From the NCBI RefSeq assembly GCF_014269285.1, contig NZ_JACOAF010000031.1, positions 124,001-188,000 of the forward strand: a stretch of 64,000 nucleotides of DNA, in the 5' to 3' direction. The notes beneath the pieces were generated by a model that saw only the letters and a program-made list of their open reading frames with translations, did no database searches and had not been told where the DNA came from. Below, piece after piece: positions 42,099 to 51,270 of this stretch. A program made the translations under genes and the position numbers. Source of the stretch: Rufibacter sediminis. Lineage in GTDB: Bacteria; Bacteroidota; Bacteroidia; Cytophagales; Hymenobacteraceae. Each line of letters begins with the position of its first letter. Position 1 is the first letter of the stretch.

Positions 42099-42310
42099 CG
42101 CATTCCGTCCCCCTTTGAAGGGTAGGGCCGTTAAGTTCTACATTGCAGCCTTCAACTGAGATGGGGTCCATTGCCATCCTTGAATAGTTTGAGGCTGTCG
42201 CCTCACTGAAGTTGCAAACTTCAGCTCATTTTAGGTCCAAGTTGAAAACTTGAACCAGCTATATTTTTAGAACTTAACGGCCCTGCCTTTGAAGGGGGTA
42301 GGAGGATGAC
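42099..42310. repeat. MITE-like element A with three internal hairpins
   Basis: The left end CGTCCCCCTTTGAAGG...AGGGCCGTTAAGTTCT (to 42140) and the right end from AGAACTTAACGGCCCT (42269) to GGGGGTAGGAGGATGAC (42310) form terminal inverted repeats of about 30 bp. Inside are three small hairpins: GAGGC/GCCTC (42191-42204), CTGAAGTT/AACTTCAG (42206-42224) and CAAGTT/AACTTG (42238-42252). There is no open frame. The core is shared with element B at 58.9 kb. Confidence 0.7.
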
Positions 42311-42413
42311 CAAGTCGCTTCAAATTAGAAGAACTACTCCTAAACTTAGATGCCATCTTCCTGTAAAGGGCAACCACAAGGGATTGCCCCTACGCAAATC
42401 TTCAACGGTATGC

Positions 42414-45407
42414 TTAGAAAATGCGACCTTCCTTGCGAGGCTTGCGGCCTTTGGGCGGGGTGATTTTCTTGGGTTCTGCGGTCACTGCCGGCGTGGTGGC
42501 CTGCGCCAGAATCTGCGCGCCGTCTGAGTCCAGTTCCACCACCTCGTAGCCCAGTTTCTCCAGCCCCGGTTTCACCGAGGCTTTGTCGCCCACCAGCATG
42601 ATGCTCATTTTCTCCACGGGCAGGTATTTCTTGGCCAGGGCGTTAATTTCCTCCTTGGTGATGTTCTGCAGGATTTCGTTCTGCTTGGCTACGTAGTCGG
42701 CGTCCAGGTTGTAGCGGAGCATGTTGTTGAGGAAAAACGCTTTCTGGAAGGACGTCTCGTACTTGAGAGCATCGCCCTGGCCGATGGCGCTGCGCATGAA
42801 CGCTAATTCTTCATCGGTGATGCCTTCTTCCCGGAACCGCTTGATCTCTTTCATGAACTCCACCACCGAGCTGTCAGAGACGTTGGTGCGTACCCCGGCG
42901 GCGGCGGTGAACGGTCCGGCGGCCTCGGAGCCCGAGAAGTATGACCAGGCGCCGTAGGTGTAGCCTTTGTCTTCGCGCAGGTTCAGGTTGATGCGGCTGT
43001 TGAAGGCATCGCCCAGGACGTAGTTCATGAGGGTGGCCTTGTAGAAGTCGCCGGTGGCGTCATAGGGCAGCGCCATGTACCCGATCCTGATCTCCGACTG
43101 CGCCGCCTTTTCTTTGTCTACCACGTAGATTTTGGTTTTGTCTATATTGGCGACTTTGGGCTCGGCGGGGATGGTCACCTGCTTGGCGGTCCATTGGTTC
43201 AGGAACGCCAGCTTGGGCATGATCTGCGCCTGCTGCACATCGCCCACAATCACGAGATTGGTCACCGAGGGCGAGAAGTAGTCTTTGTAGAACTTCTTCA
43301 CGTCATCCAGCGAGATGTTCTCCACGGTGGCCGTGGTCCCGATGACCGGAATGGCCTTGATGTGGCCTTCGCCATAGAGCATTTTGTTGAAGACGTTGTT
43401 GGCTACTACCGTAGGCTGGGTGCTCTGGTTTTTGATGTTCTCCAGCCGTTGTTTTTTCAGGCGGTCAAAATCGGCCTGGTCAAAGCGGGGGTGCAGCATG
43501 CGCTCCTCCAGCAGCGCCAGCGTGGCGTCCAGGTTTTTGACCTGGCTCTGCACCTGAATGGTCATGTTCTCGGTGCTGCTCCCGAAGTTGATGGAGCTGC
43601 CCAGTTTCTGCAATTGGCTGGAGAGATCCTCGGCGGTGTATTTCACCGAGGATTCGTTCATGAGCGCCGCCGTCAGCGAAGCGATGCCCGCTTTGGACGG
43701 ATCATGGGCCTCCAGTTTGTGGCCGCCTTGCAGCGAGAAGAGCATGGTCACCGTAGGCACCTCTTCGCTTTTCGCCCCGATCACCTTGATGCCGTTGGCG
43801 AAGGTGTCTTTCCAGAACGGCGGCACGGTGATGGTGGGGTTGGGGCCAGGAGCCGGACGCTTGCTGCGGTCAAAGGTGTCTTTCGCCTTCACGTATTTCA
43901 GGCCGGCGTACTGGTCAGCGGGGGCTTTGTAGCCACTGGGGTCTACTTTGAAGTTATCGGCCTTGGCCACCATCTCGGGCTTGCCCTTGGGGACCACACT
44001 CAGGAGCACGGCGGGTTTGCCTTTGATGTACTGGTTGTACACGCGCAGGACATCGGCTTTGGTGACGGCGCGGTGCGCTTTCAACTGGTTGGTGAGGAAA
44101 TTGGGGTTGCCGGTGAAGGTTTGGTACGAGGCCAGGGTAGAGGTTTTGCCCGCCACGCTGGACAAGCTGTTGATGATGTTGGCCTCATAGGAAGACTTGA
44201 AGCGCTCCAGGTCATCATCGGTGACGCCGCGTTTCTCAAACTCCGCGAAGGCGTTGCGCATCTCTTTCTCCATGTCGGCGAGGGTGTGGCCGGGCAGGGG
44301 CAGAACCGTGAGGGTGAATTCGCCGGCCAGTTCTGAGCAGGGGTGCCCGGCGCTGGCCTGCACTACTTTCTGGGTTTTGTTCAGGTTCTTGTACAGGATG
44401 GAGTTTTTGCCGCCGCCAATGATCTCGGCCAGCACATCCAAAGGAACTTCGTCTGGATGGTAGTTGGGCACGGTAGGGAACGTCATCTGCAGCATCGGGA
44501 AGCGCACGTTGTCCTCGTAGGAGAGATAGCGGTCCTGGGTAAGCACCGGGGCCGCCAGTTTCATGTTCTTCACCTCGGGGCCGCGCTGGATAGAACCGAA
44601 GTACTTCTCCGCTAGTTTCACCACCTGGGCCGGGGTTACGTCACCGCCCACAGTTAGCGTGGCGTTGTTTGGCCCGTACCAGCGCAGGAAGAAGTTTTTC
44701 AGGTCATTCACGTTTACCCGGTTCAGGTCTTCAATGTACCCAATGGTAGTCCAGGAGTACGGGTGGCCGTACGGGTAAAGTGCCTGGGCGCTCTTCTCGT
44801 ACACCAGCCCGTACGGACGGTTGTCATAGTTCTGGCCGCGCTCGTTCTTCACGGTCTCGCGCTGCACCTCAAATTTCCTTTGGGTCACGGCATCCAGCAG
44901 GAAACCCATGCGGTCGGCCTCCAGCCAGAGGGCGGTTTCCAGTTGGTTAGAAGGCACGGTCTCAAAGTAGTTGGTACGGTCGCGGTTGGTGGTGCCGTTC
45001 AGATCGCCGCCTGCCTGCGAGACAATCTTGAAGTGCTCCTCATCGGCCACGTTGTCCGATCCCTGGAACATCATGTGCTCAAAGAAGTGCGCGAAGCCGG
45101 ATTTGCCCACCTCTTCCCGAGCCGAGCCCACATGGTAGGTCACGTCCACGTGCACGATAGGGTCTGAGTGGTCTTCGTGCACTACCACCGTGAGACCGTT
45201 GGGCAGCACATACTTCTCATACGGTATGACCAGCTCTGATCCTTTGCGAGTCACCTTTTCAATCCGTTTGGTCTGGCCCGCTGGTTGGGCAGTCGTGACC
45301 ACGGTTACCGGTTTCTTGGTGGGGGAGGTCTTTTTGGGGGCTTGCGCCTGCGCCTGGGAGATAAGCGCCGCCGCCAGCAATACGGCTAAAGTACTCTTCT
45401 TTGACAT
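42414..45407 (-). CDS. M16 (insulinase-type) zinc peptidase, double module
   Basis: The 997-aa secreted protein (signal MSKKSTLAVLLAAALISQAQA) contains two M16 modules. The first has the inverted zinc motif FAHFFEHMMFQG (His107, Glu110, His111) and the downstream Glu region RETVKNERGQNYDNRPYG. The second half (from about residue 520) has the M16_C/inactive-module pattern (ERMLHPRFDQADFDRLKKQRLENIKNQ) without a zinc site. Such peptidases degrade or trim peptides in the periplasm. A Lys/Pro/Arg-rich tail (PPKGRKPRKEGRIF) ends the protein. Confidence 0.95.
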   Translation of the reverse strand: MSKKSTLAVLLAAALISQAQAQAPKKTSPTKKPVTVVTTAQPAGQTKRIEKVTRKGSELVIPYEKYVLPNGLTVVVHEDHSDPIVHVDVTYHVGSAREEVGKSGFAHFFEHMMFQGSDNVADEEHFKIVSQAGGDLNGTTNRDRTNYFETVPSNQLETALWLEADRMGFLLDAVTQRKFEVQRETVKNERGQNYDNRPYGLVYEKSAQALYPYGHPYSWTTIGYIEDLNRVNVNDLKNFFLRWYGPNNATLTVGGDVTPAQVVKLAEKYFGSIQRGPEVKNMKLAAPVLTQDRYLSYEDNVRFPMLQMTFPTVPNYHPDEVPLDVLAEIIGGGKNSILYKNLNKTQKVVQASAGHPCSELAGEFTLTVLPLPGHTLADMEKEMRNAFAEFEKRGVTDDDLERFKSSYEANIINSLSSVAGKTSTLASYQTFTGNPNFLTNQLKAHRAVTKADVLRVYNQYIKGKPAVLLSVVPKGKPEMVAKADNFKVDPSGYKAPADQYAGLKYVKAKDTFDRSKRPAPGPNPTITVPPFWKDTFANGIKVIGAKSEEVPTVTMLFSLQGGHKLEAHDPSKAGIASLTAALMNESSVKYTAEDLSSQLQKLGSSINFGSSTENMTIQVQSQVKNLDATLALLEERMLHPRFDQADFDRLKKQRLENIKNQSTQPTVVANNVFNKMLYGEGHIKAIPVIGTTATVENISLDDVKKFYKDYFSPSVTNLVIVGDVQQAQIMPKLAFLNQWTAKQVTIPAEPKVANIDKTKIYVVDKEKAAQSEIRIGYMALPYDATGDFYKATLMNYVLGDAFNSRINLNLREDKGYTYGAWSYFSGSEAAGPFTAAAGVRTNVSDSSVVEFMKEIKRFREEGITDEELAFMRSAIGQGDALKYETSFQKAFFLNNMLRYNLDADYVAKQNEILQNITKEEINALAKKYLPVEKMSIMLVGDKASVKPGLEKLGYEVVELDSDGAQILAQATTPAVTAEPKKITPPKGRKPRKEGRIF

Positions 45408-45437
45408 ACGCTTGGATAGTTAGTGATAGGAATAGGG

Positions 45438-45455
45438 TTTAGTAATGTTACTAAA
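45438..45455. promoter_or_regulatory. 18-bp palindrome upstream of the M16 gene
   Basis: TTTAGTAA TG TTACTAAA is a perfect dyad 31-48 bases before the M16 start codon. It is a possible repressor or activator site; no regulator is adjacent. Confidence 0.45.
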
Positions 45456-45592
45456 TTTTAGTGGATTTTTTATAAGTGTAGTCACAAGCTTAACAGACTT
45501 TAACATTTAAGCCTAGGAAGGGATAAAAAGTTGGTAGTGAAAAGGATGTGAAAGGTGCGCGGTGTCTGTTTAAGGAGCAGACTGCGGTTTCC

Positions 45593-45628
45593 GGTTTTAA
45601 GCCTGTTTCCTGAAAACGGGCCCAAATC
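45593..45628. repeat. GTTTT palindrome family copy in a divergent region
   Basis: GGTTTTAAGCCTGTTTCCTG then AAAACGGGCCCAAATC. The GC parts of the two arms are not complementary, only the T/A runs; the primary sequence is nevertheless conserved. Confidence 0.6.
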
Positions 45629-45786
45629 GCCTATGAAACGCCTAACCCGAAAACTCCCGGCTCCCGCCGAAAACAAAGCGCGGTGCAACTTTCTGCGGAA
45701 GCTGCGCCACTTACTGAAAAAGCCAGCACGCCCGAGATTCGGCGAAGCTCTTTTGTCCGGGAAACCTCCGAGCAAAGACAGATCTC

Positions 45787-45821
45787 ATTTCAGGCCTGTT
45801 TTCTGAAAAGGACCCTTAAAG
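45787..45821. repeat. GTTTT palindrome family, second copy in the same divergent region
   Basis: ATTTCAGGCCTGTTTTCTG then AAAAGGACCCTTAAAG. It is about 130 bases before the receptor start codon. Confidence 0.6.
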
Positions 45822-45949
45822 CCCAGCAGGTCAAATGTTAATGTTTGTTAAATGTTCCGGGGCCGCAGGAATGCTCTGCCTGAAAATGTATAACATTAGT
45901 GCCAGATCGCTGCGCTTTCTCATCCATGTTTCACCTCTATTCTCCCCGC

Positions 45950-48745
45950 ATGAAATCAACCTTACTCATTTGCTTGCTGTTGTTTTTAATGGGCCTGCCC
46001 GGGTCTGCTTTCGCCCAGAACCAAAAAGGCGAGGTGAAAGGCAAACTCTGGGACGCTACCCACAAAGAAGCCCTGCCGTATGCCACCATTGCGGTTTATA
46101 CCGCCCAGGACACTACGCTGGTCACGTTTAGGGTGAGTGATGAGAAAGGCAATTTCAGGGTGCCTGGTCTGGCCCTGAACAAGCCCTTCCGGATCGTGAT
46201 TACCATGACGGGGTTCAAGGTGTACCGCAAGGAGTTTACCTTGACGGCCGGCAACGCAGACCTGGACTTGGGGCAGGTGGAAATGACCCAGGCCGATCAC
46301 CTGTTGGGCGAAGTGGTGATTATGTCTGAGGCGCCGCCCATTGTGGTCCGCAAAGACACGCTGGAGTTCAACGCCAACTCGTTCAAAACGCTGCCCACGG
46401 CCTTGCTGGAAGATCTCCTGAAGAAACTGCCGGGCGTGACGGTAGACGGTTCGGGCAACATTGCGGTGAACGGCAAGGCGGTGAACAAGATTCTGGTAGA
46501 CGGCAAAGAGTTTTTCGGGAACGACCCTAAAGTAGCCTCCCGCAACCTGCCCGCCGACATGATTGACAAGGTGCAGGTGGTGAACGACCCCGATGCCCTC
46601 AGAAGAGACCCCGATCTGCCGGTGAACGAGATTCCGCAGGTGATTAACCTCAAACTGAAGAAAGGCATCAAGCAGGGCGCGTTCGGGAAGGTATATGCCG
46701 GTACCGGCTCAGACCGGCGCTACGAAGGCGGCGGCATCCTGAACGTCTTCCGGGACACCACCCAGATCAGCTTGCTGGGCTACTCCAACAACCTGAACAA
46801 ACCGGCCTTCGGGTTTGAGGACATTTCCCGGATTGGGGGCTTTAACCGCAGCGGCATGAACTCCATCATGGTGCGGAGCGACGGCGGATTTGCCGTGAAC
46901 GGTATTTCCTTTGGCGGCACCGAAGACGGGATTCAGCGGTCTACCGGGGCGGGCGGTAACTTCAACACCCTGCTTAAAGGCGACGTGAAGGTGAACCTGC
47001 AATATTTCTACGGCGGCATAGACGCCGACCTGAACCAACTGGTGAACTCCGCGCAAAGCCTCCCCAATGATACACTGGTCTCGCGCCGCACCAGAAACCA
47101 GGACAGTGACAACCAAAGCCATCGGTTTGGTGGCCGGATTGACTGGAAAATTGACTCCGTGACCAACCTCAGTTTCTCGCCCAGCGTGGTGCTGGCCCGG
47201 AGCGCCTCCAACCAGGGGCTGTTCACCAATACCTTTAAAAGTTCCTCTGAACAACTCAACAGCAGCGAGAATCAGCAGCAACTGGACAATACCACCGCCA
47301 CCTTCTCCGGTAACCTGTCGTTTGACCGAAGCTCCCGCAAGAAAAAAGGCCGCCAGTTCAATTTCTACGGTACCTACAACATCAACGACGGCGACCAGGA
47401 CCAGTTCTACCAGGTGGAAAGCTATTACTACGGCCTCAACCCCTATTCTGAGTTCCTGGATCAGCTGCGCGACAACGTGGTGACCAACCGCGCCATCAAT
47501 ACCTCTTTCTCGTATACCGAGCCCTTCAGCAAAAACCTGAGTGGCGTGGTAAGGCTGAACGCTGAATATTTCAAGGACGGCAACCGGGTGTCTACTTTTG
47601 ATTTGGCGGGCGAGGGAGCCGAAGCACCCCTTTTGCTTCCGGCGCTCTCAGACAAGGTGGAGCGCAGCGGCTGGCGCAATTACGTGACCACCAGCCTGAA
47701 GTGGAAGATCAAAGACCTGACCCTGCAACCGGGCATCCGGTTTACGCTGCTCAACATTGAGAACACGTTCCAGAAACTCCAGCCGATAAACCAAGATTAC
47801 TTCTATGCCTTTCCGTCATTGACGGTCAACTGGAAAAGCTTCAACTTCAGCTACAACGTGAACGTGCGGGAACCCTCAGCCGCCGATCTGCAGCCTGTCA
47901 CCGATCAGTCCAACCCCTTGTTCATCCAGTACGGCAACCCGGAACTCACCCCCACTATCTCGCACTCGGTGAACCTGCATTTCCGGAAGTTTGATACCAA
48001 GCGGTCCATCAACTATTGGGCGTACCTGTCGGGGAGCATCAGCAATGACGCGGTAACGCGGGCCAGAACCCTGGACGAAACCACCGGTCAGCAGACCACC
48101 CGCCCCGTGAACACCGACGGCAACTGGCAACTGAACAGCAGCACCGAAGTCACGAAGGACTGGAAGTTTGACGGCCAGCGGCAGTTCTCCCTCACGGCCT
48201 CCCTGTGGGTGAACTACATGAAAACGCTCATCATCCTCAACAATCTGCGCAGCTACGGGCAGAATATCTCCCTCAACCCTAGCCTGAGCGCGCGCGTGAA
48301 CCTAAATGACAAGTTTGAGTTCAATGAGTCGTTTACCCTGGGTCGCCGCCGCAGTGTGTATGAAGACGAGGCGTTCCAGGACATCCGGTTTTCCACTACC
48401 ACTTCCCGTACTGGCGTAGTGGTGCGCCTGCCTAAGAAGATTGTCTGGGAAGCCACGTTTGACTACACCTACAACTCCAACGTGGCGCCGGGCTTGCGCA
48501 AAGACATCAGCCGCCTGAATGCCGGCGTGACCTTCCTGTTCCTGAAAAACGACCGGGCCCAGCTGAAGCTGTCTGTGTATGATTTGTTGGACCAGAACAT
48601 TGGGGCGTACCGGGCCATTAGGGAGAACTTTGTGGAAGACTTCCAGACGCGGGTGCTTACCCGCTACGCGATGCTCACGTTCACTTACAACATCCGCAAC
48701 TTCGGGGGCAAAGTGGGCGGCACCAACAGCTTCTTCCGGTTCTAA
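45950..48745 (+). CDS. TonB-dependent-receptor-like outer membrane protein with CarboxypepD_reg-like domain
   Basis: From the ATG at 45950 the protein is 931 aa with a signal peptide (MKSTLLICLLLFLMGLPGSAFAQ). A CarboxypepD_reg-like beta-sandwich follows (about 25-115: GEVKGKLWDATHKEALPYATIAVYT...GNFRVPGL), then a plug-like region (about 130-220: LEDLLKKLPGVTVDGSGNIAVNGKAVNKILVDGKEFFG) and a long OMP_b-brl_3-type barrel. Proteins of this type resemble SusC/TonB receptors but often lack a clear TonB box; their ligands are largely unknown. No SusD partner is adjacent. Starts further upstream (45899, 45926) add residues before the signal peptide. Confidence 0.92.
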   Translation: MKSTLLICLLLFLMGLPGSAFAQNQKGEVKGKLWDATHKEALPYATIAVYTAQDTTLVTFRVSDEKGNFRVPGLALNKPFRIVITMTGFKVYRKEFTLTAGNADLDLGQVEMTQADHLLGEVVIMSEAPPIVVRKDTLEFNANSFKTLPTALLEDLLKKLPGVTVDGSGNIAVNGKAVNKILVDGKEFFGNDPKVASRNLPADMIDKVQVVNDPDALRRDPDLPVNEIPQVINLKLKKGIKQGAFGKVYAGTGSDRRYEGGGILNVFRDTTQISLLGYSNNLNKPAFGFEDISRIGGFNRSGMNSIMVRSDGGFAVNGISFGGTEDGIQRSTGAGGNFNTLLKGDVKVNLQYFYGGIDADLNQLVNSAQSLPNDTLVSRRTRNQDSDNQSHRFGGRIDWKIDSVTNLSFSPSVVLARSASNQGLFTNTFKSSSEQLNSSENQQQLDNTTATFSGNLSFDRSSRKKKGRQFNFYGTYNINDGDQDQFYQVESYYYGLNPYSEFLDQLRDNVVTNRAINTSFSYTEPFSKNLSGVVRLNAEYFKDGNRVSTFDLAGEGAEAPLLLPALSDKVERSGWRNYVTTSLKWKIKDLTLQPGIRFTLLNIENTFQKLQPINQDYFYAFPSLTVNWKSFNFSYNVNVREPSAADLQPVTDQSNPLFIQYGNPELTPTISHSVNLHFRKFDTKRSINYWAYLSGSISNDAVTRARTLDETTGQQTTRPVNTDGNWQLNSSTEVTKDWKFDGQRQFSLTASLWVNYMKTLIILNNLRSYGQNISLNPSLSARVNLNDKFEFNESFTLGRRRSVYEDEAFQDIRFSTTTSRTGVVVRLPKKIVWEATFDYTYNSNVAPGLRKDISRLNAGVTFLFLKNDRAQLKLSVYDLLDQNIGAYRAIRENFVEDFQTRVLTRYAMLTFTYNIRNFGGKVGGTNSFFRF

Positions 48746-48815
48746 AACCGCGGCCCAACGGGGTTCGTGAAAGAAGTCTGCCTGAACAGCAGAACTTACG
48801 GCGGGAACTGTAACC

Positions 48816-48864
48816 ATTTTAGCCTTCATTTTGTAAAAGGAGCCCTAAAACAGGTGCTCCTTTT
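48816..48864 (+). terminator. Receptor-gene terminator overlapping a GTTTT-family copy
   Basis: AAAAGGAGC (48835-48843) pairs with GCTCCTTTT (48856-48864), followed by more T. The left arm lies inside a family copy, ATTTTAGCCTTCATTTTG, AAAAGGAGCCCTAAAAC. Confidence 0.75.
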
Positions 48865-48919
48865 TCCTTTTTAGAAGGGGTTTTCTCCCGCCAACGGGAA
48901 ATAGCTGACTTCTTTCTGC

Positions 48920-48946
48920 GGCGGCTGCGTATTTTCCGCAGCCGCC
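48920..48946 (+). promoter_or_regulatory. GC-rich hairpin in the leader of the 49025 kinase gene
   Basis: GGCGGCTGCG, loop TATTTTC, CGCAGCCGCC: ten perfect GC-rich pairs, 79 bases before the start codon and without a T-run. It may be a leader structure or a second end hairpin of the receptor gene. Confidence 0.45.
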
Positions 48947-49024
48947 CGTATAAGGTGTGCGTTGGTGTGGCAGAAACAGTGCTGCTGCAAGGCTCAAAAA
49001 ACAATTGCCCTTTAACCTTCCTTT

Positions 49025-51130
49025 ATGCCACAGAACTACAGAGATGAAGTTGCCACAGATGCCTTGCGTATTTTCCAGGGGAAGGGACAGATGGGGGCCA
49101 TGATGAGGGCTTTCAACTGGGAAGCGCATCCGCTGGGGCCACCTGCTACCTGGCCCCAAAGCCTGCAGGCGAACATCAGGCTGTTGCTGAACTCAGATTT
49201 TCCCATGTTTATCTGGTGGTCAAGGGAGCTGTATGCTTTTCATAACGATGCCTACATTCCCGCCCTGGGCGATAAACACCCGGCTGCGTTAGGGGTCTCT
49301 GCCCGCAAGATCTGGGCCGAGATCTGGAAAGACATTGGAGGCATTGCTGAAAATATCCTGAATGGCGGCGATTCTTTTTATGCCGAGGGGTTAAGGCTGC
49401 TGCTGGAGCGGAAAGGTTTTCCGGAGGAAACGTACTGGACCTTCTCCTACAGCCCGGCCTTTGATGACCAAGGGCAAGTGAATGGGGTTTTCTGTGCCTG
49501 CACCGAGGTAACCAGTACTCTTATTGGGCAGCGCCGCCTCAAAACCCTGAAGGATATTGCCGATGCCATGGCCCAGCTTCAAACGCTGAGCCAGGCCTGC
49601 GAGACGGCTTCCCAGATACTGGCCCAGAACGAGAACGATATTCCCTTTAACCAAATTTACCTCATAAACCGGCAGGAGACGGAAGCCGTGCTCTTAGGCG
49701 CGTCTGGGCAGGAAGAGGCGCCCCCAAGGGTGCCGTTGGCCACTCCTGAAACCGCAGGCAAGTGGCCTTTCTCAGAAGTGCAGCGCACCAAAAAACTTTA
49801 CCTGGTAGAAGACCTGCATAGCCTCCGGGGAGCTGGACCGGAAGTCCAAATGCCGCTGAAAGCCGTGGTACACCCCATTTTTCAGCCCGGGCAAAACCAC
49901 CTGATCGGGTTCTTCGTGTCAGGCATCAGCCATGAGCTGGAGTATGACAAAGATTACCAGAACTTCCATGAACTGCTGGTAAGCCAGATTGCCACGTCCA
50001 TTGCCAGCATCCAGGCCCGGGAAGAAGCGGCCCGCCAGCAAGCAGAGCTAATTGCGTTGTTTGAGCAGGCCCCGGTGGCCATCTGCATCTTGCGCGGGCC
50101 CGAGCATGTGGTGGAACTGGCCAACCCCGGTATCTGTGAACTGTGGGGCAAACAGTATGGAGATGTCATCCGGAAACCTATTTTGGAGGCTCTGCCCGAG
50201 GTGAAAGGCCAGGGAATCATAGAACTTCTGGACGGGGTGTACACCACTGGCATTCCCTATGTGAATAATGAGTTACTGGTCATGCTGGAGCGTAGCGGAA
50301 CACTGGAGCCCATGTACTTCAGCTTCGTGTACCACCCCATGCGCAACGCCAAGAGAGAGATCATAGGGGTGATTGCCGTGGCCATTGGAGTAAACGAGCA
50401 GGTGGAGGCCCGGCAGGAGATAGAAATCATGAACACCGAGCTGCGCGCCATCAACGCCGATCTGGACAACTTTGTGTACTCCGCCTCGCATGATTTAAAA
50501 GCGCCCATCTCCAATATAGAAGGTCTGGTTGCCACCCTGGTGGAGCACTTGCCCCTGGAGGTGCAGCAGCACGAAGAGGTGCAACGGGTGCTGGCGCTCA
50601 TGGATGCCTCGGTGAACCGGTTCAAACGCGCCGTCTCAGACCTCACCCAAGTAGCCAAGATTCAGCGCGAAGCCGGGGAAGACATCGCTTCCATCAATCT
50701 GGGCGAAGTGGTAGCCGATGTGCAGCTGGATTTCGAGAACATGATTAGGGCGGTGGGCGCCCGCCTGGACCTCCAGATCGCGCCCGGGTCTACGGTGAAG
50801 TTCTCGGCCAAGAACGTGCGCAGCATTGTCTACAACCTGCTGAGCAACTCGCTGAAATACCGTTCCAAAGAGCGGCCCCTTCACATTACCATCGCTACCC
50901 AGCACGTTCCCGGTTTTACGGTGCTTTCCGTCACGGACAACGGCTTAGGCATGAAGCCCGAAGACAAGGACAAGATCTTCTCCATGTTCAAACGCCTGCA
51001 TGACCACGTGGAAGGCACGGGCATAGGCCTTTACATTGTCAAGCGCATTGTGGAAAACGCCGGCGGCTCCATTGAGGTGGAAAGCGAACAAAACAAGGGG
51101 ACCACGTTCAAGGTGTATTTCAAGCGGTAG
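49025..51130 (+). CDS. PAS/GAF sensor histidine kinase
   Basis: The 701-aa soluble kinase opens with a PAS-like domain of a type common in this phylum (FNWEAHPLGPPATWPQSLQANIRLLLNSDFPMFIWWS, about 28-165). A GAF-like region (about 175-335), a second PAS (about 343-465: ALFEQAPVAICILRGPEHVVELANPGICELWGK), HisKA with YSASHDLKAPISN (His489) and HATPase_c with NLLSNSLKYRS, DNGLGM and GTGIGLYIVKRI follow. It shares the domain style, but not close sequence, with the kinase at 18420-21029. No response regulator is adjacent. Confidence 0.95.
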   Translation: MPQNYRDEVATDALRIFQGKGQMGAMMRAFNWEAHPLGPPATWPQSLQANIRLLLNSDFPMFIWWSRELYAFHNDAYIPALGDKHPAALGVSARKIWAEIWKDIGGIAENILNGGDSFYAEGLRLLLERKGFPEETYWTFSYSPAFDDQGQVNGVFCACTEVTSTLIGQRRLKTLKDIADAMAQLQTLSQACETASQILAQNENDIPFNQIYLINRQETEAVLLGASGQEEAPPRVPLATPETAGKWPFSEVQRTKKLYLVEDLHSLRGAGPEVQMPLKAVVHPIFQPGQNHLIGFFVSGISHELEYDKDYQNFHELLVSQIATSIASIQAREEAARQQAELIALFEQAPVAICILRGPEHVVELANPGICELWGKQYGDVIRKPILEALPEVKGQGIIELLDGVYTTGIPYVNNELLVMLERSGTLEPMYFSFVYHPMRNAKREIIGVIAVAIGVNEQVEARQEIEIMNTELRAINADLDNFVYSASHDLKAPISNIEGLVATLVEHLPLEVQQHEEVQRVLALMDASVNRFKRAVSDLTQVAKIQREAGEDIASINLGEVVADVQLDFENMIRAVGARLDLQIAPGSTVKFSAKNVRSIVYNLLSNSLKYRSKERPLHITIATQHVPGFTVLSVTDNGLGMKPEDKDKIFSMFKRLHDHVEGTGIGLYIVKRIVENAGGSIEVESEQNKGTTFKVYFKR

Positions 51131-51140
51131 CTATATCATG

Positions 51141-51202
51141 AGAGTGTTCCTGCGTTTAGGCACTGCTATTCTAAAAAGAGGCCCTAAACGCAGGAACACT
51201 CT
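51141..51202 (+). terminator. 20-bp perfect hairpin with GTTTT-like core after the kinase
   Basis: Arms 51141-51160 (AGAGTGTTCCTGCGTTTAGG) and 51183-51202 are fully complementary. The apex CACTGCTATTCTAAAAAGAGGC is a worn family core. It starts 11 bases past the stop. Confidence 0.78.
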
Positions 51203-51270
51203 TCAGGGATGAATTCACCTGCCTTCACCCAAATTTCTGAACCCTCGGTCAAAAGCGTGGGCTATGAACG

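Larger units (their letters stand above)
41869..42413. other. 545-bp non-coding gap with two hairpins and a MITE-like element
   Basis: Converging pxp operon and M16 gene. Besides the two family hairpins, 42099-42310 is a self-contained element with terminal inverted repeats; the rest shows no gene. Confidence 0.6.
45408..45949. other. 542-bp divergent gap with palindromes
   Basis: Holds an 18-bp palindrome next to the M16 gene and two GTTTT-family copies, although both flanking genes read outwards. Short frames here have no recognisable product. Confidence 0.55.

Noticed and set aside
43194-44336. 380-codon plus-strand frame inside the M16 gene
   Set aside because: It is antisense to a clear double-module M16 peptidase and has no domain pattern.
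45555-45806. 83-codon frame between the M16 and receptor genes
   Set aside because: It crosses two repeat copies and is very Arg/Pro-rich without any domain; no promoter seen.
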